Assembly (NCBI GenBank): GCA_947466085.1
Contig: CANIEC010000020.1
Location: 1-46,216, forward strand
Reading direction: 5' to 3'
Source of the DNA: Rhodospirillales bacterium
Lineage (GTDB): Bacteria; Pseudomonadota; Alphaproteobacteria; Reyranellales; Reyranellaceae
Length of the DNA: 46,216 nt
Part shown: in pieces, positions 29,889 to 38,590 of the stretch
Numbering within the stretch: position 1 is the stretch's first letter
How the letters are laid out: every line of letters starts with the position of its first letter
Translations under genes and position numbers: made by a program
The notes under the pieces: generated by a model
The model's input: only the letters and a program-made list of their open reading frames with translations
Told to the model about the DNA's origin: nothing
Databases searched by the model: none

Positions 29889-30907
29889 ATACAGAACGTC
29901 GAAACCTGAGTGACCCGTTCTGCGCTGCCTCGTTCGTCGGCTTCCCAGCCGGCGACGGTCAGCTGGCCCGTCGCGGCGCACATCTCGACCGACAGGCGCG
30001 TGCAGGCATTCAATACCGGCGCGGCCACCCACTCGAAATCGTCCGCGTCGCATCCGGTCCAGGCGGCGAGCGCGCTGCGGCGGCGGGTGTTGTTTTCGAC
30101 CGGTGCGCCGTCGCCGCAAGCGCGGGGCCGCCACTCCGGATGGCGTTCGCGCCAGTCGTTGGCGAAGACCGTGTCGTCGCGATAGGTCCGCGCGCCCGTC
30201 TCCTCGCGCTCGATCACGATCCGCTCGCCGGGCCGCGTGCCGACGAGCAGGAACAGGACCGGGCGAGCGACGGGCACTGTCTCGAGCAGATGGCGCGCGT
30301 CGTCGAAGCTGGTGCAGCTCTCGAAGACATGACGCAGCAGATGTTCGGGCGGCAGGCGCCCGCTGCCCCGCAGGCCGGCGAGCGCGTTCAGCGCATAGTC
30401 GAGCCACAGCAGCATCGGGGTCCGCCACCGCCGGCGCATCGGCGCCTGGTTGATCGAGGCGGCAAAGCGCCCCGGCGCCACTGCGGTCAGCACGCCGACG
30501 AAGCCCGGCCAGGTGACGTTCAGGAATTCGCCGGCCGCGCCGCGCTGGCGCCTCACCTCGACGAGGCGGCCGAGGCCGGGAAACGGCCAGTCGAGCGTGC
30601 GGCGCAGACGCGGCCCCTGCGCGGCGTCGTCCGCCAGCGCCGTGCAGCCGAAGAGATAGGCGCCGTGCAGGAGCCAGATACCCGGCTTCTTCAGGGTGCG
30701 GGCGACGATTTCAATCTCGGCGGCGTAGGCGGTCCCCGCCCGCTTCATCCAGGCCCGTACGATCGGGTCGGCGAGCCGGGCCAGCAGTCCACCCAGCGGG
30801 AGCCAGCCGAGGCAGGCGTCGCGAACCGCCAGGGCCGCCGCCTCACGCTGGCGCACATGGCCGTCGGCCGCGCCGTCCAGTGCATCGATCAAATTCACCG
30901 GCTTCAT
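29876..30907 (-). CDS. Ntn-hydrolase of the acid-ceramidase/NAAA-like or choloylglycine-hydrolase superfamily
   Basis: From ATG 30907 the protein has 343 residues. The candidate nucleophile is Cys88 in LFGCTALADDAAQGP, followed by LRRTLDWPFPGL, which resembles the Cys-Thr and R-x-x-DW pattern of acid ceramidase/NAAA-type amidases. FAASINQAPM and a late Asn-Thr-Arg (VENNTRRRSAL) also fit. Family members cleave fatty-acid amides after self-processing at the Cys. A GTG at 30925 in frame lies inside a palindromic operator, so the ATG is preferred. The final codons and TGA (CIPSS-stop) are supplied by the family A repeat, so the original C-terminus may have been changed. Confidence 0.68.
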   Translation of the reverse strand: MKPVNLIDALDGAADGHVRQREAAALAVRDACLGWLPLGGLLARLADPIVRAWMKRAGTAYAAEIEIVARTLKKPGIWLLHGAYLFGCTALADDAAQGPRLRRTLDWPFPGLGRLVEVRRQRGAAGEFLNVTWPGFVGVLTAVAPGRFAASINQAPMRRRWRTPMLLWLDYALNALAGLRGSGRLPPEHLLRHVFESCTSFDDARHLLETVPVARPVLFLLVGTRPGERIVIEREETGARTYRDDTVFANDWRERHPEWRPRACGDGAPVENNTRRRSALAAWTGCDADDFEWVAAPVLNACTRLSVEMCAATGQLTVAGWEADERGSAERVTQVSTFCIPSS

Positions 30908-30909
30908 AG

Positions 30910-30929
30910 ATGAGTGATTACTCACTCAT
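30910..30929. promoter_or_regulatory. TetR-type palindromic operator candidate
   Basis: ATGAGTGA (30910-30917) and TCACTCAT (30922-30929) form a perfect 8-bp inverted repeat around TTAC, making a 20-bp near-palindrome with one mismatched pair. It sits 2 bp upstream of the ATG of the Ntn-hydrolase gene and inside the 43-bp gap to the upstream kinase gene. TGAGTGA half-sites with this spacing are typical of TetR/AcrR regulators. No TetR gene lies nearby, so the regulator would be encoded elsewhere. Confidence 0.55.
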
Positions 30930-30950
30930 AACGGGAGCGTCAAGGCCGAT

Positions 30951-32441
30951 TCAGCGACGCTCCCAGCCGATGCTTCCGAGATCGTAACCGAACTGGCGCT
31001 CGACCACGGACGCGGTGGCGTCGGAAGCATCGCCCTTGCGGTCCGTCACGCGCTGCTGCGCCACGTCCTTCGGGACATCGAGCCAGATCCCCTGGAACGG
31101 CACGCCCACCGTGCGCGCCAGCGCCTCGGCCGCGGCGCGTTCCTCAGGGCGGGCGAAGACCGCATCGAGCACGACGCTCTGCCCCGCCCGCAGCACGCGC
31201 TCGGCGCGCGCCATGGAGGCCGCGTAAATCCTGGCCGATGCCTCCGGCGAATAGCTGCCCGCCGGCATGCGCTCTTCCAGAGCCACGCCCGCCTGTCGCT
31301 TGCGCTCGACATCGGTCCGCACCACGACGGCGCCCGGGGTGCGGCCGATCTCGGGTGCCAGCTTGAGCGCCAGCGTGGTCTTGCCGCTGCCCGACAGGCC
31401 GCCGATCGCGACCAGGCGCGGCGGCGCGGGCTGCAGGAAGGCCAGCGCCGCCTTCTGGTAGGCGCGCGCCGGCGCATTGTCGGCGCCGCTGACCGCCGTG
31501 ACCGCCGAATCGACATAGGCGCGGATCGCGGCGCGGCGGGCGAGAAACATCGGCAGGAGCGCCAGCGCCTCCTCGTGCGAGGCGCCCTCGACCTCGCCGA
31601 CCCGCCACAGCCATTCGTTCAGCAGACGGTTGGCCATCGCGCCCAGCCCCTGCCGCGCCAGGTCCATCAGCGCAAAGGCGAGATCGTAGAGCACGTCGAT
31701 GTTGGCGATCTTGTCGGAGAATTCGATGGCGTCGAACGGCACGGGCTGGCCCTTCAGCGTCACGATGTTGCGCAGGTGCAGATCGCCATGGCAGCGCCGG
31801 ATCGCACCGGCCGCGACGCGGCGCGCCACGAGATCGATGAAGGGTTCGAGCGACCGTGGCATCGCCTCGGCCAGCGCCTCGCTGGTCGGCGGATCGAGAC
31901 GGTCCCCCGCCTCGCGCATCTGGCGGACATCGGCCGCCACCGAATGGCGATAGTCGTCGGGCGAACAGAAGCCCGAGGCGATGGCCGGCAACCCGTCATG
32001 AAACTGCGCCACGCGCGCGCCGAGGGCGGCCATGAGCTCCGGGGTCAGCACGCCCCGCGCCGCCATGCGGTCCAGCAGCCCCTCCTCGTCGAAGCGCCGC
32101 ATCACGACCAGCCAGTCGACCGCTTGTCCGGAGGTTTCACCGACATCGCCCAGCGCCAGCGCTCCGTCGCGCCTCAGGACGGGCGCCACACCGAGATAGA
32201 TCTCGGGCGCGGAGCGCCGGTTCACGTCGATCTCGGCGGCGCACATCGCCGCGCGCCGTCCCTCGGTCGAGAAGTCCATGTAGGGGAACTTCACGGCGCG
32301 CTTCAGCTTGTAGGCGCGCTCGCGGCACAGGAAGACGACGGCGCCGTGCGTGTCGATCCGGCGCTCCGGCTTCAGCTCGGCATCGAGGAAGGCGATCGTC
32401 TCGGACTGGTCCTCGACGATGAATGACGGACGCGTGGTCAT
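30951..32441 (-). CDS. Fusion of APH-like kinase domain and P-loop kinase (AAA-family, COG2187/COG0645 type)
   Basis: The 496-residue protein has an aminoglycoside-phosphotransferase-like N-terminal half with the catalytic motif HGDLHLRN (residues 218-225) and the metal-binding segment DAIEFSD. The C-terminal half is a separate P-loop kinase with GLSGSGKTT near residue 350 and VVLDAVFARPEER. Proteins with this fusion are widespread but uncharacterised; they are usually annotated as AAA family ATPase. I chose ATG 32441, which has AGGA 6 nt upstream; the ATG at 32465 has no ribosome site and adds eight residues. The product is probably cytoplasmic. Confidence 0.82.
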   Translation of the reverse strand: MTTRPSFIVEDQSETIAFLDAELKPERRIDTHGAVVFLCRERAYKLKRAVKFPYMDFSTEGRRAAMCAAEIDVNRRSAPEIYLGVAPVLRRDGALALGDVGETSGQAVDWLVVMRRFDEEGLLDRMAARGVLTPELMAALGARVAQFHDGLPAIASGFCSPDDYRHSVAADVRQMREAGDRLDPPTSEALAEAMPRSLEPFIDLVARRVAAGAIRRCHGDLHLRNIVTLKGQPVPFDAIEFSDKIANIDVLYDLAFALMDLARQGLGAMANRLLNEWLWRVGEVEGASHEEALALLPMFLARRAAIRAYVDSAVTAVSGADNAPARAYQKAALAFLQPAPPRLVAIGGLSGSGKTTLALKLAPEIGRTPGAVVVRTDVERKRQAGVALEERMPAGSYSPEASARIYAASMARAERVLRAGQSVVLDAVFARPEERAAAEALARTVGVPFQGIWLDVPKDVAQQRVTDRKGDASDATASVVERQFGYDLGSIGWERR

Positions 32442-32483
32442 GTTTTCCTGGAATGGGACGTTCATCGGATAGGGTGTCGGATC

Positions 32484-32582
32484 AAAGGTCCTTCGCTGCG
32501 CTCAGGATGACAATTTTTCTGGAATGGGCGCAGTGCGTTCACGCAAAAACCGCTGTCATCCTGAGCGCAGCGAAGGACCTTT
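32484..32582. repeat. Perfect 29-bp inverted repeat, family A
   Basis: The arms at 32484-32512 and 32554-32582 are exact reverse complements over 29 bp, separated by 41 bp. The conserved core is ATCCTGAGCGCAGCGAAGG, seen in weaker form after uvrA. The outer end of the right arm encodes the last residues and stop of the cation-transporter gene. The element is located between two minus-strand genes and would form a very stable stem-loop in RNA. Confidence 0.93.
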
Positions 32583-33458
32583 CGCTTCCAAAGGAGACGG
32601 ATCGACGTGCAGGATGATCTCCGCATCAGGATAGGCCCTGGCGATCTCCGCCTGGACTTCGAGACCGATCGCATGGCCCAGCACCACCGAGAGGTCGCGT
32701 TCGACCTCGATATGGAGCTGGATGAACCTGGTGAGTCCGCTCGACCGGGTCTTCAGATCGTGCACGTCCGTCACGCCGGGATGCGCCCGTGCGATCGCCT
32801 CGATCTTCCGCCCGTCCTCGGCCGGCAGCTCGTGGTCCATCAGCACGTCCAGCGACTCCCGTCCCACCTTCCAGCCGCCATGCATCAGGTAGAGCGCCAC
32901 CAGGCCTGCAACACCGCTATCGATCAGCGGCTGGTCAAGCAGGCCCGACAGGAAGACGCCCATGCCGGTTACAAATGTCGCCACCAGATCCGTGCTGTAG
33001 TGCGCCATATCGGCACTGATGGCGAGCGACCCACTGCGCCGCACGACGTACTTCTGGAACGTGACCAGGCATAGCGTCAGTCCGATCGCCAGGACACTGA
33101 CGAACAGCCCGATCTCCTCTTCGCGAACCTGCTTGGGATTGCCCAGTCGCTCGACGATCGCGACCAGGAGCGCGCACCCCGAGGCGGCGATGAAACCGGC
33201 CTGTATGAGACCTGCCAGCCCCTCGGCCTTGCCATGACCGAAGCGATGGTTGTCGTCGGCCGGCACGAGGGCCTGCCGCACGGCGAAGAAGGTCACCATC
33301 GAGCTGACGAGATCGAGCGAGGTATCGACCAGCGAGGACAGCATGCTCACCGAATCGGTGAGTCGCCAGGCCGCGAACTTGGCGACGATCAGGATGAGCG
33401 CCGTCGACATCGAAGCGACGGTCGCCAGCCGCATCAGCCGTTGGGGCTCCATTGCCAT
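32556..33458 (-). CDS. Cation diffusion facilitator family transporter (FieF/YiiP-like)
   Basis: The 300-residue protein has six membrane helices and a C-terminal cytoplasmic metal-sensing domain. The site A aspartates are in SSLVDTSLD, and the second half-site is HYSTD, a D-D/H-D arrangement. DNHRFGHGKAEGLAGLIQA is the conserved loop of the FieF group, which exports Zn2+, Fe2+ or Cd2+ in exchange for protons. The C-terminal HVDPSPLEAKGPSLRSG ends in sequence read from the family A repeat (from about AKG onward), so the natural tail was probably shorter or different. A second Met at 33452 is an alternative start. It lies 8 bp after pdxH. Confidence 0.92.
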   Translation of the reverse strand: MAMEPQRLMRLATVASMSTALILIVAKFAAWRLTDSVSMLSSLVDTSLDLVSSMVTFFAVRQALVPADDNHRFGHGKAEGLAGLIQAGFIAASGCALLVAIVERLGNPKQVREEEIGLFVSVLAIGLTLCLVTFQKYVVRRSGSLAISADMAHYSTDLVATFVTGMGVFLSGLLDQPLIDSGVAGLVALYLMHGGWKVGRESLDVLMDHELPAEDGRKIEAIARAHPGVTDVHDLKTRSSGLTRFIQLHIEVERDLSVVLGHAIGLEVQAEIARAYPDAEIILHVDPSPLEAKGPSLRSG

Positions 33459-33465
33459 CAGGCCC

Positions 33466-34059
33466 TCAGGGATAAAGCGTCCGCGTGGTCCATGGCCCGG
33501 TGGGAGCGCTGCGTCGATACTCCAGCCGGTCGTGCAGGCGGAAGGCGCCGTCCTGCCAGAATTCGATCAGGTTCGGCTGCAGGCGGAAGCCCGACCAGTG
33601 CGGCGGGCGCGGCACCGTACCAATCACGTGCCGGGCGCCATACTCCGCCACCCGCTTCTCCAGGGCGAACCTGCTCTCCAGCGGCCGCGACTGTTCCGAG
33701 GCCCAGGCGCCGATCTGGCTTCCCCGCGCCCGGCTCGCGAAATAGGCGTCGGCCTCGGCAGCGGTCGTCTGGGTGACCGGTCCCTCGAGGCGAACCTGGC
33801 GCCGCAGCGACTTCCAGTGGAAAAGCAGGGCCGCCTTGGGATAGGCAAGCAGGTGGTTGCCCTTCCGGCTTTCATAGTTTGTGTAAAATACAAAGCCGTC
33901 GGCGTCGTAGTCCTTCAAAAGGACCATGCGTACGGCAGGCGTGCCGTCCGGACCGACCGTGGCCAGGGCCATGGCGGAGGGGTCGTTGGGCTCGGAAGTG
34001 GCGGCCTCGCCGTACCAGGCGGCGAAAAGCTCAAGCGGATCGGTCGTTTCCCTGATCAT
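33466..34059 (-). CDS. pdxH: Pyridoxamine 5'-phosphate oxidase
   Basis: With ATG 34059 the protein has 197 residues, the usual PdxH length, starting [22 protein letters not shown]- and substrate-binding motifs are present: [35 protein letters not shown], and the C-terminal RLEYRRS and W-x-x-x-LYP. It oxidises pyridoxamine or pyridoxine phosphate to pyridoxal phosphate. The open frame continues to 34152 and would overlap fabI, so the shorter start is preferred. It is divergent from fabI with a 77-bp gap. Confidence 0.96.
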   Translation of the reverse strand: MIRETTDPLELFAAWYGEAATSEPNDPSAMALATVGPDGTPAVRMVLLKDYDADGFVFYTNYESRKGNHLLAYPKAALLFHWKSLRRQVRLEGPVTQTTAAEADAYFASRARGSQIGAWASEQSRPLESRFALEKRVAEYGARHVIGTVPRPPHWSGFRLQPNLIEFWQDGAFRLHDRLEYRRSAPTGPWTTRTLYP

Positions 34060-34136
34060 GACCACAATATGAGGGGGGCCGGCGCGTTCCACCACCGGCA
34101 TCTTGTCCCAATACCGTTCCCCCGCTAGAACGAGGC

Positions 34137-34973
34137 ATGACCGTAGCTGCACAACTGATGGCCGGCAAAAAAGGCCTCGTAATGGGCGTCGCCAACGAAC
34201 GCTCGATCGCTTGGGGGATTGCCAAGGCCTGCCACGACCAGGGGGCCGAGGTGGCCTTCACTTTCCAGGGCGAAGCCCTGGAAAAGCGTGTGCGGCCGCT
34301 GGCCAACTCGATCGGCGCCAAGATCATCGAGCCGTGCGACGTGACCAACCCTGCCAGCATCGACGCCGTCTTCGCCAAGCTGGAGAAGGAATGGGGCAAG
34401 CTGGACTTCGTCGTCCACGCCATCGCCTTTTCCAACAAGGACGAGTTGCGCGGCCGCTACCTCGACACCAGCTCCGACAATTTCACCCTCACGATGAACG
34501 TGAGCGTCTACTCCTTCACCGCGGTGGCGCAGCGCGCCGTGCCGCTGATGAAGGACGGCGGCAGCCTGCTCACCCTCACCTACTACGGCGCCGAGCGGGT
34601 GATCCCGCACTACAACGTCATGGGCGTGGCCAAGGCCGCCCTCGAGGCGAGCGTGCGCTACCTGGCGGCCGATCTCGGCGAGCAGAAGATCCGCGTCAAT
34701 GCGATCTCGGCTGGCCCGATCAAGACGCTGGCCTTCGCCGGCATCAACGACGGCCGTTACATCCTGAAGTGGAACGAGCTCAACTCCCCGCTGAAGCGCA
34801 ACGTCACGACCGAGGAAGTCGGCAATGCCGGCCTCTACCTTCTGTCCGACCTCGGCACCGGCGTGACCGGTGAAGTGATGCACGTCGATGCCGGCTACCA
34901 CGTCGTCGGTATGATCAATACCTCGTCCGCGAAGCAGATCGCCGAATTGCTCGGCAACTTCGAAGGCGAGTAG
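34137..34973 (+). CDS. fabI: Enoyl-[acyl-carrier-protein] reductase, NADH type
   Basis: The 278-residue protein has the FabI cofactor motif [19 protein letters not shown]. The active-site Tyr149/Tyr150, Tyr159 and Lys166 lie in [20 protein letters not shown], matching E. coli Tyr146, Tyr156 and Lys163. It performs the last reduction step of fatty-acid elongation. A Met eight residues in (34158) is another start. TTGTCC (34103-34108) and TAGAAC (34126-34131), 17 bp apart, could be a promoter, but this would put transcription start at about the first ATG. That leaves open either a leaderless message or the later start. aroC follows 18 bp downstream. Confidence 0.96.
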   Translation: MTVAAQLMAGKKGLVMGVANERSIAWGIAKACHDQGAEVAFTFQGEALEKRVRPLANSIGAKIIEPCDVTNPASIDAVFAKLEKEWGKLDFVVHAIAFSNKDELRGRYLDTSSDNFTLTMNVSVYSFTAVAQRAVPLMKDGGSLLTLTYYGAERVIPHYNVMGVAKAALEASVRYLAADLGEQKIRVNAISAGPIKTLAFAGINDGRYILKWNELNSPLKRNVTTEEVGNAGLYLLSDLGTGVTGEVMHVDAGYHVVGMINTSSAKQIAELLGNFEGE

Positions 34974-34991
34974 AGCGGAGGCCGGCGGGCC

Positions 34992-36062
34992 ATGGCCGGC
35001 AGCAGTTTCGGTACCCTCTTCCGGTTCACCAGCTGGGGCGAAAGCCACGGGCCTGCGATCGGCTGCGTGGTCGACGGGGCGCCGCCGCGCATCGCCCTCA
35101 CCGAGGCCGATATCCAGGTGTGGATGGACAAGCGCCGTCCCGGCCAGTCGCGCTTCGTCACCCAGCGTCAGGAGCCGGACACGGTGAAGATCCTGTCCGG
35201 CGTGTTTGAGGGTGTCACGACCGGCACGCCGATCGGTCTGCACATCGACAATGTCGACCAGCGCAGCCGCGACTACGGCGAGATCAAGGACCAGTTCCGC
35301 CCCTCTCACGCCGACTACACCTATCAAATGAAATACGGCGTGCGCGACTATCGCGGCGGCGGCCGCCAGTCGGCGCGCGAGACGGCGGTGCGGGTCGCCG
35401 CCGGGGCCATCGCCCGGAAGATCCTGGGAGAGGGCGTCACCATCCGCGGCGCCGTGGTCCAGATCGGCACGCAGAAGATCGACCGCGCCAACTGGGATTG
35501 GGACGCCACGGGCGACAATCCCTTCTGGTGTCCCGACCGTCAGGCGGCGCAGAACTGGGAAGGCTATCTCGACGACGTGCGCAAGCGCGGCAGCTCGTGC
35601 GGCGCAGTGATCGAGGTCGTGGCCTCGGGCGTGCCCGTCGGGCTGGGTGACCCGGTCTACGACAAGCTCGATGCCGACCTCGCCAAGGCGCTGATGAGCA
35701 TCAATGCCGTGAAGGGCGTGGAGATCGGCGACGGCTTCGCGGCCGCCGCCCTGAGCGGCGAGGAGAATGCCGACGAGATGCGCATGCTCGACGGCCGGCC
35801 CGGCTTCCTCAGCAACCATGCCGGCGGCATCCTGGGCGGCATCTCGACCGGCCAGGACATCGTCTGTCGCCTCGCGGTCAAGCCGACCAGCTCGATCCTG
35901 ACTCCCGTCCGCAGCGTCGACCGCAACGGCCGCGAGATCGAACTGCGCACCAAGGGCCGCCACGATCCCTGCGTCGGCATTCGCGGGACCCCGGTCGCCG
36001 AGGCCATGATGGCCTGCGTCCTGGCGGACCATCTGCTGCGCCACCGCGCGCAGTGTGGCTAG
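34992..36062 (+). CDS. aroC: Chorismate synthase
   Basis: The 356-residue protein shows all the family signatures: [14 protein letters not shown] at the N-terminus, [38 protein letters not shown], and GGIS-x-G in the C-terminal half. It converts 5-enolpyruvylshikimate-3-phosphate to chorismate with reduced FMN, the last step of the shikimate pathway. It is in the same direction as fabI, and its last 8 bp overlap the next small membrane-protein gene. Confidence 0.97.
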   Translation: MAGSSFGTLFRFTSWGESHGPAIGCVVDGAPPRIALTEADIQVWMDKRRPGQSRFVTQRQEPDTVKILSGVFEGVTTGTPIGLHIDNVDQRSRDYGEIKDQFRPSHADYTYQMKYGVRDYRGGGRQSARETAVRVAAGAIARKILGEGVTIRGAVVQIGTQKIDRANWDWDATGDNPFWCPDRQAAQNWEGYLDDVRKRGSSCGAVIEVVASGVPVGLGDPVYDKLDADLAKALMSINAVKGVEIGDGFAAAALSGEENADEMRMLDGRPGFLSNHAGGILGGISTGQDIVCRLAVKPTSSILTPVRSVDRNGREIELRTKGRHDPCVGIRGTPVAEAMMACVLADHLLRHRAQCG

Positions 36063-36612
36063 AGCGCCTTCGGTGGCCGCCCGGCAAGCCCTGGAAGCAC
36101 GCTACGGCCTGCTCCACAACGCCGGCATGGCCATCGTCGCCCTGGTGATGATCGGCTCGGCGATTGTGCATTTCGCCTCGGGCGCCTCGGCCAATGCCCC
36201 CACCCTGTCGCTGAACGACCCGCGCTTCGTGCTTTTTTCCGTGTTGGCCATGGCGATGGCCTATTACGTCTATGCCGGCATCAGCCGCTATCTGGAGCGC
36301 ACACCGCAGATCGTGATCGACCATGACGGCATCACGCTGGGCTTCGGGCGCAATGTCCGCTTCACCTGGAACGATATCCAATGGGTCAGGCTGCGCCGAC
36401 TCTCGCTTCGTCCGCAACTCCAGATCGGCATCGAGCCGCATGCTTTTCTCGCAGCCAACCTGCACCTGTCTTTCCTCAATCTCGATGACAGCCTGCGGCC
36501 GATCCGCGGCATGCCGACGGCGATCCTGGTCCGCGACAACGGCCTCGATACAAGGGCCTCGGCCATGCTTGACGCCGTGAAGGCGTTCCGGCCGGATCTC
36601 GTACAATCCTAG
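36055..36612 (+). CDS. Hypothetical membrane protein with PH-like domain
   Basis: I do not recognise a named family for this 185-residue protein. Two hydrophobic segments are visible: [20 protein letters not shown] (residues 24-43) and [18 protein letters not shown] (about 58-75). The remainder ([20 protein letters not shown] to the end) alternates strands and ends in a helix, like the PH-like domains of small bacterial membrane proteins. The GTG at 36055 overlaps the aroC stop region by 8 bp; a GTG at 36073 would avoid this. It is co-oriented with aroC and sppA. Confidence 0.65.
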   Translation: MARAPSVAARQALEARYGLLHNAGMAIVALVMIGSAIVHFASGASANAPTLSLNDPRFVLFSVLAMAMAYYVYAGISRYLERTPQIVIDHDGITLGFGRNVRFTWNDIQWVRLRRLSLRPQLQIGIEPHAFLAANLHLSFLNLDDSLRPIRGMPTAILVRDNGLDTRASAMLDAVKAFRPDLVQS

Positions 36613-36643
36613 TCAACACACCGTTCGTTCAGGGGAACTTCGC

Positions 36644-38401
36644 ATGCGGCGTTTCATCGTCGGCTTTCTTGCGACCATCGGCACCCTCGTCCTCCTGGCG
36701 GTCGTCGCCGGCGTCGCCTTCTTCGCCTCCGGGCCCTTTTCGCCCAAGCCGCTACCGCAGCAGATGGTGTTGTCGCTGGATCTGCGTTCGCTGCCACCGG
36801 AGACGACGTCGACCGGTCTGCTGAGCGGCGGCCTGTTCGGCAGCTCGCGCGACATCGTCGAGACCGTGCAGCTCCTGTGGCAGGCGGCCGACGATCCGCG
36901 TGTCGTCGGCCTGTATGTCGAGATCGGCGACGAAGCGGGGGGGCTTGCCCGCGTGCAGGAGCTGCGCCAGGCGATCGCCCACTTCCGCGGCAAGGGCAAG
37001 TTCGCGGTGGGATTCGCGGAGTCCCTCGGCAGCGGCGGCAATCATGTCGCCGACTACTATCTCGCCGCCGCGCTGGAGCAGATCTGGCTGCAGCCGAGCG
37101 GCGGCTTCGGCGTCACCGGGATCGCCGTCGAGACACCGTTCATCAAGGGCGGCCTCGACAAGCTTGGCGTCAAGGTCGAAGGCGGCCGGCGCTACGAGTA
37201 CAAGAGCGCGCCCGACACATTCCTCGAGACGAGTTATACGCGTCCCGCCCGCGAGAACCTGCAGCAGTTGATCGACAGCCTGTTCGGGCAGTTCGTGAAC
37301 GACGTGGCGCGCGACCGCAAGATCGAACCCGCGCAGCTTCGCCGCCTGATCGACACGGCGCCGCACGAATCCGAACAGGCCCGGCGGGATGGCCTGGTCG
37401 ACAAGATCGGCTATCGCACCGACGCGCTCGAAGACGTCTACCAGCGGGCCAACGGCAAGCGCGGTCTCGTGACCCTGGCGGAATATGCCGGCGACGAGAC
37501 GCGCCCGAAGCAGAACGGCGAGGTCATCGCCCTGGTGCGGGCGAGCGGCGCCATCATGTCGGGTGGTAACGACGGCGGTCCCCTGGAGGACGACGCGATG
37601 GCCAATGCCGAGGACGTGGTCGAGGCGCTGGAGAACGCCGCGCTGGCCAAGGACGTGCGGGCCATCGTCCTGCGCATCGACTCGCCCGGGGGCACCTACC
37701 CCGCCGCCGACGCCATTGCCGACGCGGTCGGCCGGGCGCGCGCCGCCGGCAAGCCCGTCATCGTCTCGATGGGCGACGTGGCGGCCTCTGGTGGCTATCT
37801 GGCCGCCGTGCGCGGTGACGTGATCGTCGCCCAGCCGACGACCATCACCGCCTCGATCGGCGTCTTCAGCATCTGGCCCATGGCACAGGAGCTGCTGACC
37901 TCGCTCGGCGTCAACGTCGAGCGCGTCTCGGTCGGCAGAAACGCCGGCATGCACTCGACCTTCCAGCCACCGACGCCGGCCCAGCGCGCCGCGGTCAACC
38001 GCGAGCTCGACGTCATCTACGCAGCCTTCACGACCCAGGTCGCAGAGTCCCGCAACCTCGACGCCAACCGCATCGACGCCGCCGCCCGCGGCCGCGTCTT
38101 CAGCGGCATCGACGCCAAGAGCGCCGGCCTGGTGGACGAACTGGGAGGCCTGCAGCTCGCCCTCAACATCGCCAAGGCCAAGGCCGGCATCGGCGAGGGC
38201 CGCAAGGTCGAGATCCGCCGCTATCCCGACGACGGCGACCGCTTTCAGCGCCTCATCGATCGAGTGTTCAAGCTGGCGGGCGTCACGGCCTCGCCCAACA
38301 TGGCGATGCCGCGCGAGGTCCGCGAGGCCCTGGCAAAGTTCGGAGTGGCGACGCGCCCGGGCAATGTCCGCCTGCCGCCCCTGCCGCCGCTCTGGCGTTA
38401 G
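36644..38401 (+). CDS. sppA: Signal peptide peptidase SppA, 67-kDa type
   Basis: The 585-residue protein has one N-terminal membrane anchor (residues 4-28) and two tandem ClpP-like halves. The catalytic pair of the family is visible: Lys187 in RRYEYKSAPD of the first half and Ser382 in GDVAASGGYLAAV of the second. SppA digests leftover signal peptides in the membrane and also periplasmic substrates. Downstream lies an inverted repeat rather than a classic terminator. The protein is close to the usual length of the double-domain form (E. coli 618). Confidence 0.95.
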   Translation: MRRFIVGFLATIGTLVLLAVVAGVAFFASGPFSPKPLPQQMVLSLDLRSLPPETTSTGLLSGGLFGSSRDIVETVQLLWQAADDPRVVGLYVEIGDEAGGLARVQELRQAIAHFRGKGKFAVGFAESLGSGGNHVADYYLAAALEQIWLQPSGGFGVTGIAVETPFIKGGLDKLGVKVEGGRRYEYKSAPDTFLETSYTRPARENLQQLIDSLFGQFVNDVARDRKIEPAQLRRLIDTAPHESEQARRDGLVDKIGYRTDALEDVYQRANGKRGLVTLAEYAGDETRPKQNGEVIALVRASGAIMSGGNDGGPLEDDAMANAEDVVEALENAALAKDVRAIVLRIDSPGGTYPAADAIADAVGRARAAGKPVIVSMGDVAASGGYLAAVRGDVIVAQPTTITASIGVFSIWPMAQELLTSLGVNVERVSVGRNAGMHSTFQPPTPAQRAAVNRELDVIYAAFTTQVAESRNLDANRIDAAARGRVFSGIDAKSAGLVDELGGLQLALNIAKAKAGIGEGRKVEIRRYPDDGDRFQRLIDRVFKLAGVTASPNMAMPREVREALAKFGVATRPGNVRLPPLPPLWR

Positions 38402-38435
38402 AGTCCTACCGATTCCGACAGAATCACCACCACCA

Positions 38436-38570
38436 ACCTCATGCTGAGGAGCGCTCGCAGGAGCGCGTCTCGAAGCATGGGCGCGAGCACCACGTTTGTT
38501 GCCGATCCTTCGAGACGCGGTCCGGAGTTTACCCCGAGGTATTCGAGGGGGCCGCTCCTCAGGATGAGGT
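38436..38570. repeat. Imperfect inverted repeat, family B, between convergent genes
   Basis: The left arm begins ACCTCATGCTGAGGAGCG at 38436 and contains GCGTCTCGAAGCAT (38465-38478). The right arm (38504-38570) is the inverse, with ATCCTTCGAGACGC and CTCCTCAGGATGAGGT. A third GC-rich piece lies inside the right arm (GAGTTTACCCCGAGG-type). It occupies the 189-bp gap between sppA and the convergent hydrolase. This is a different sequence from family A but shares the CTGAG-x-x-GCG and TCGAAG-x-AT logic. Confidence 0.8.
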
Positions 38571-38590
38571 GGTGCTGCAGTGGAAAGACT

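Noticed and set aside
34125..36044. Minus-strand frame of 639 codons opposite fabI and aroC
   Set aside because: It spans two strongly supported plus-strand genes and shows no domain.
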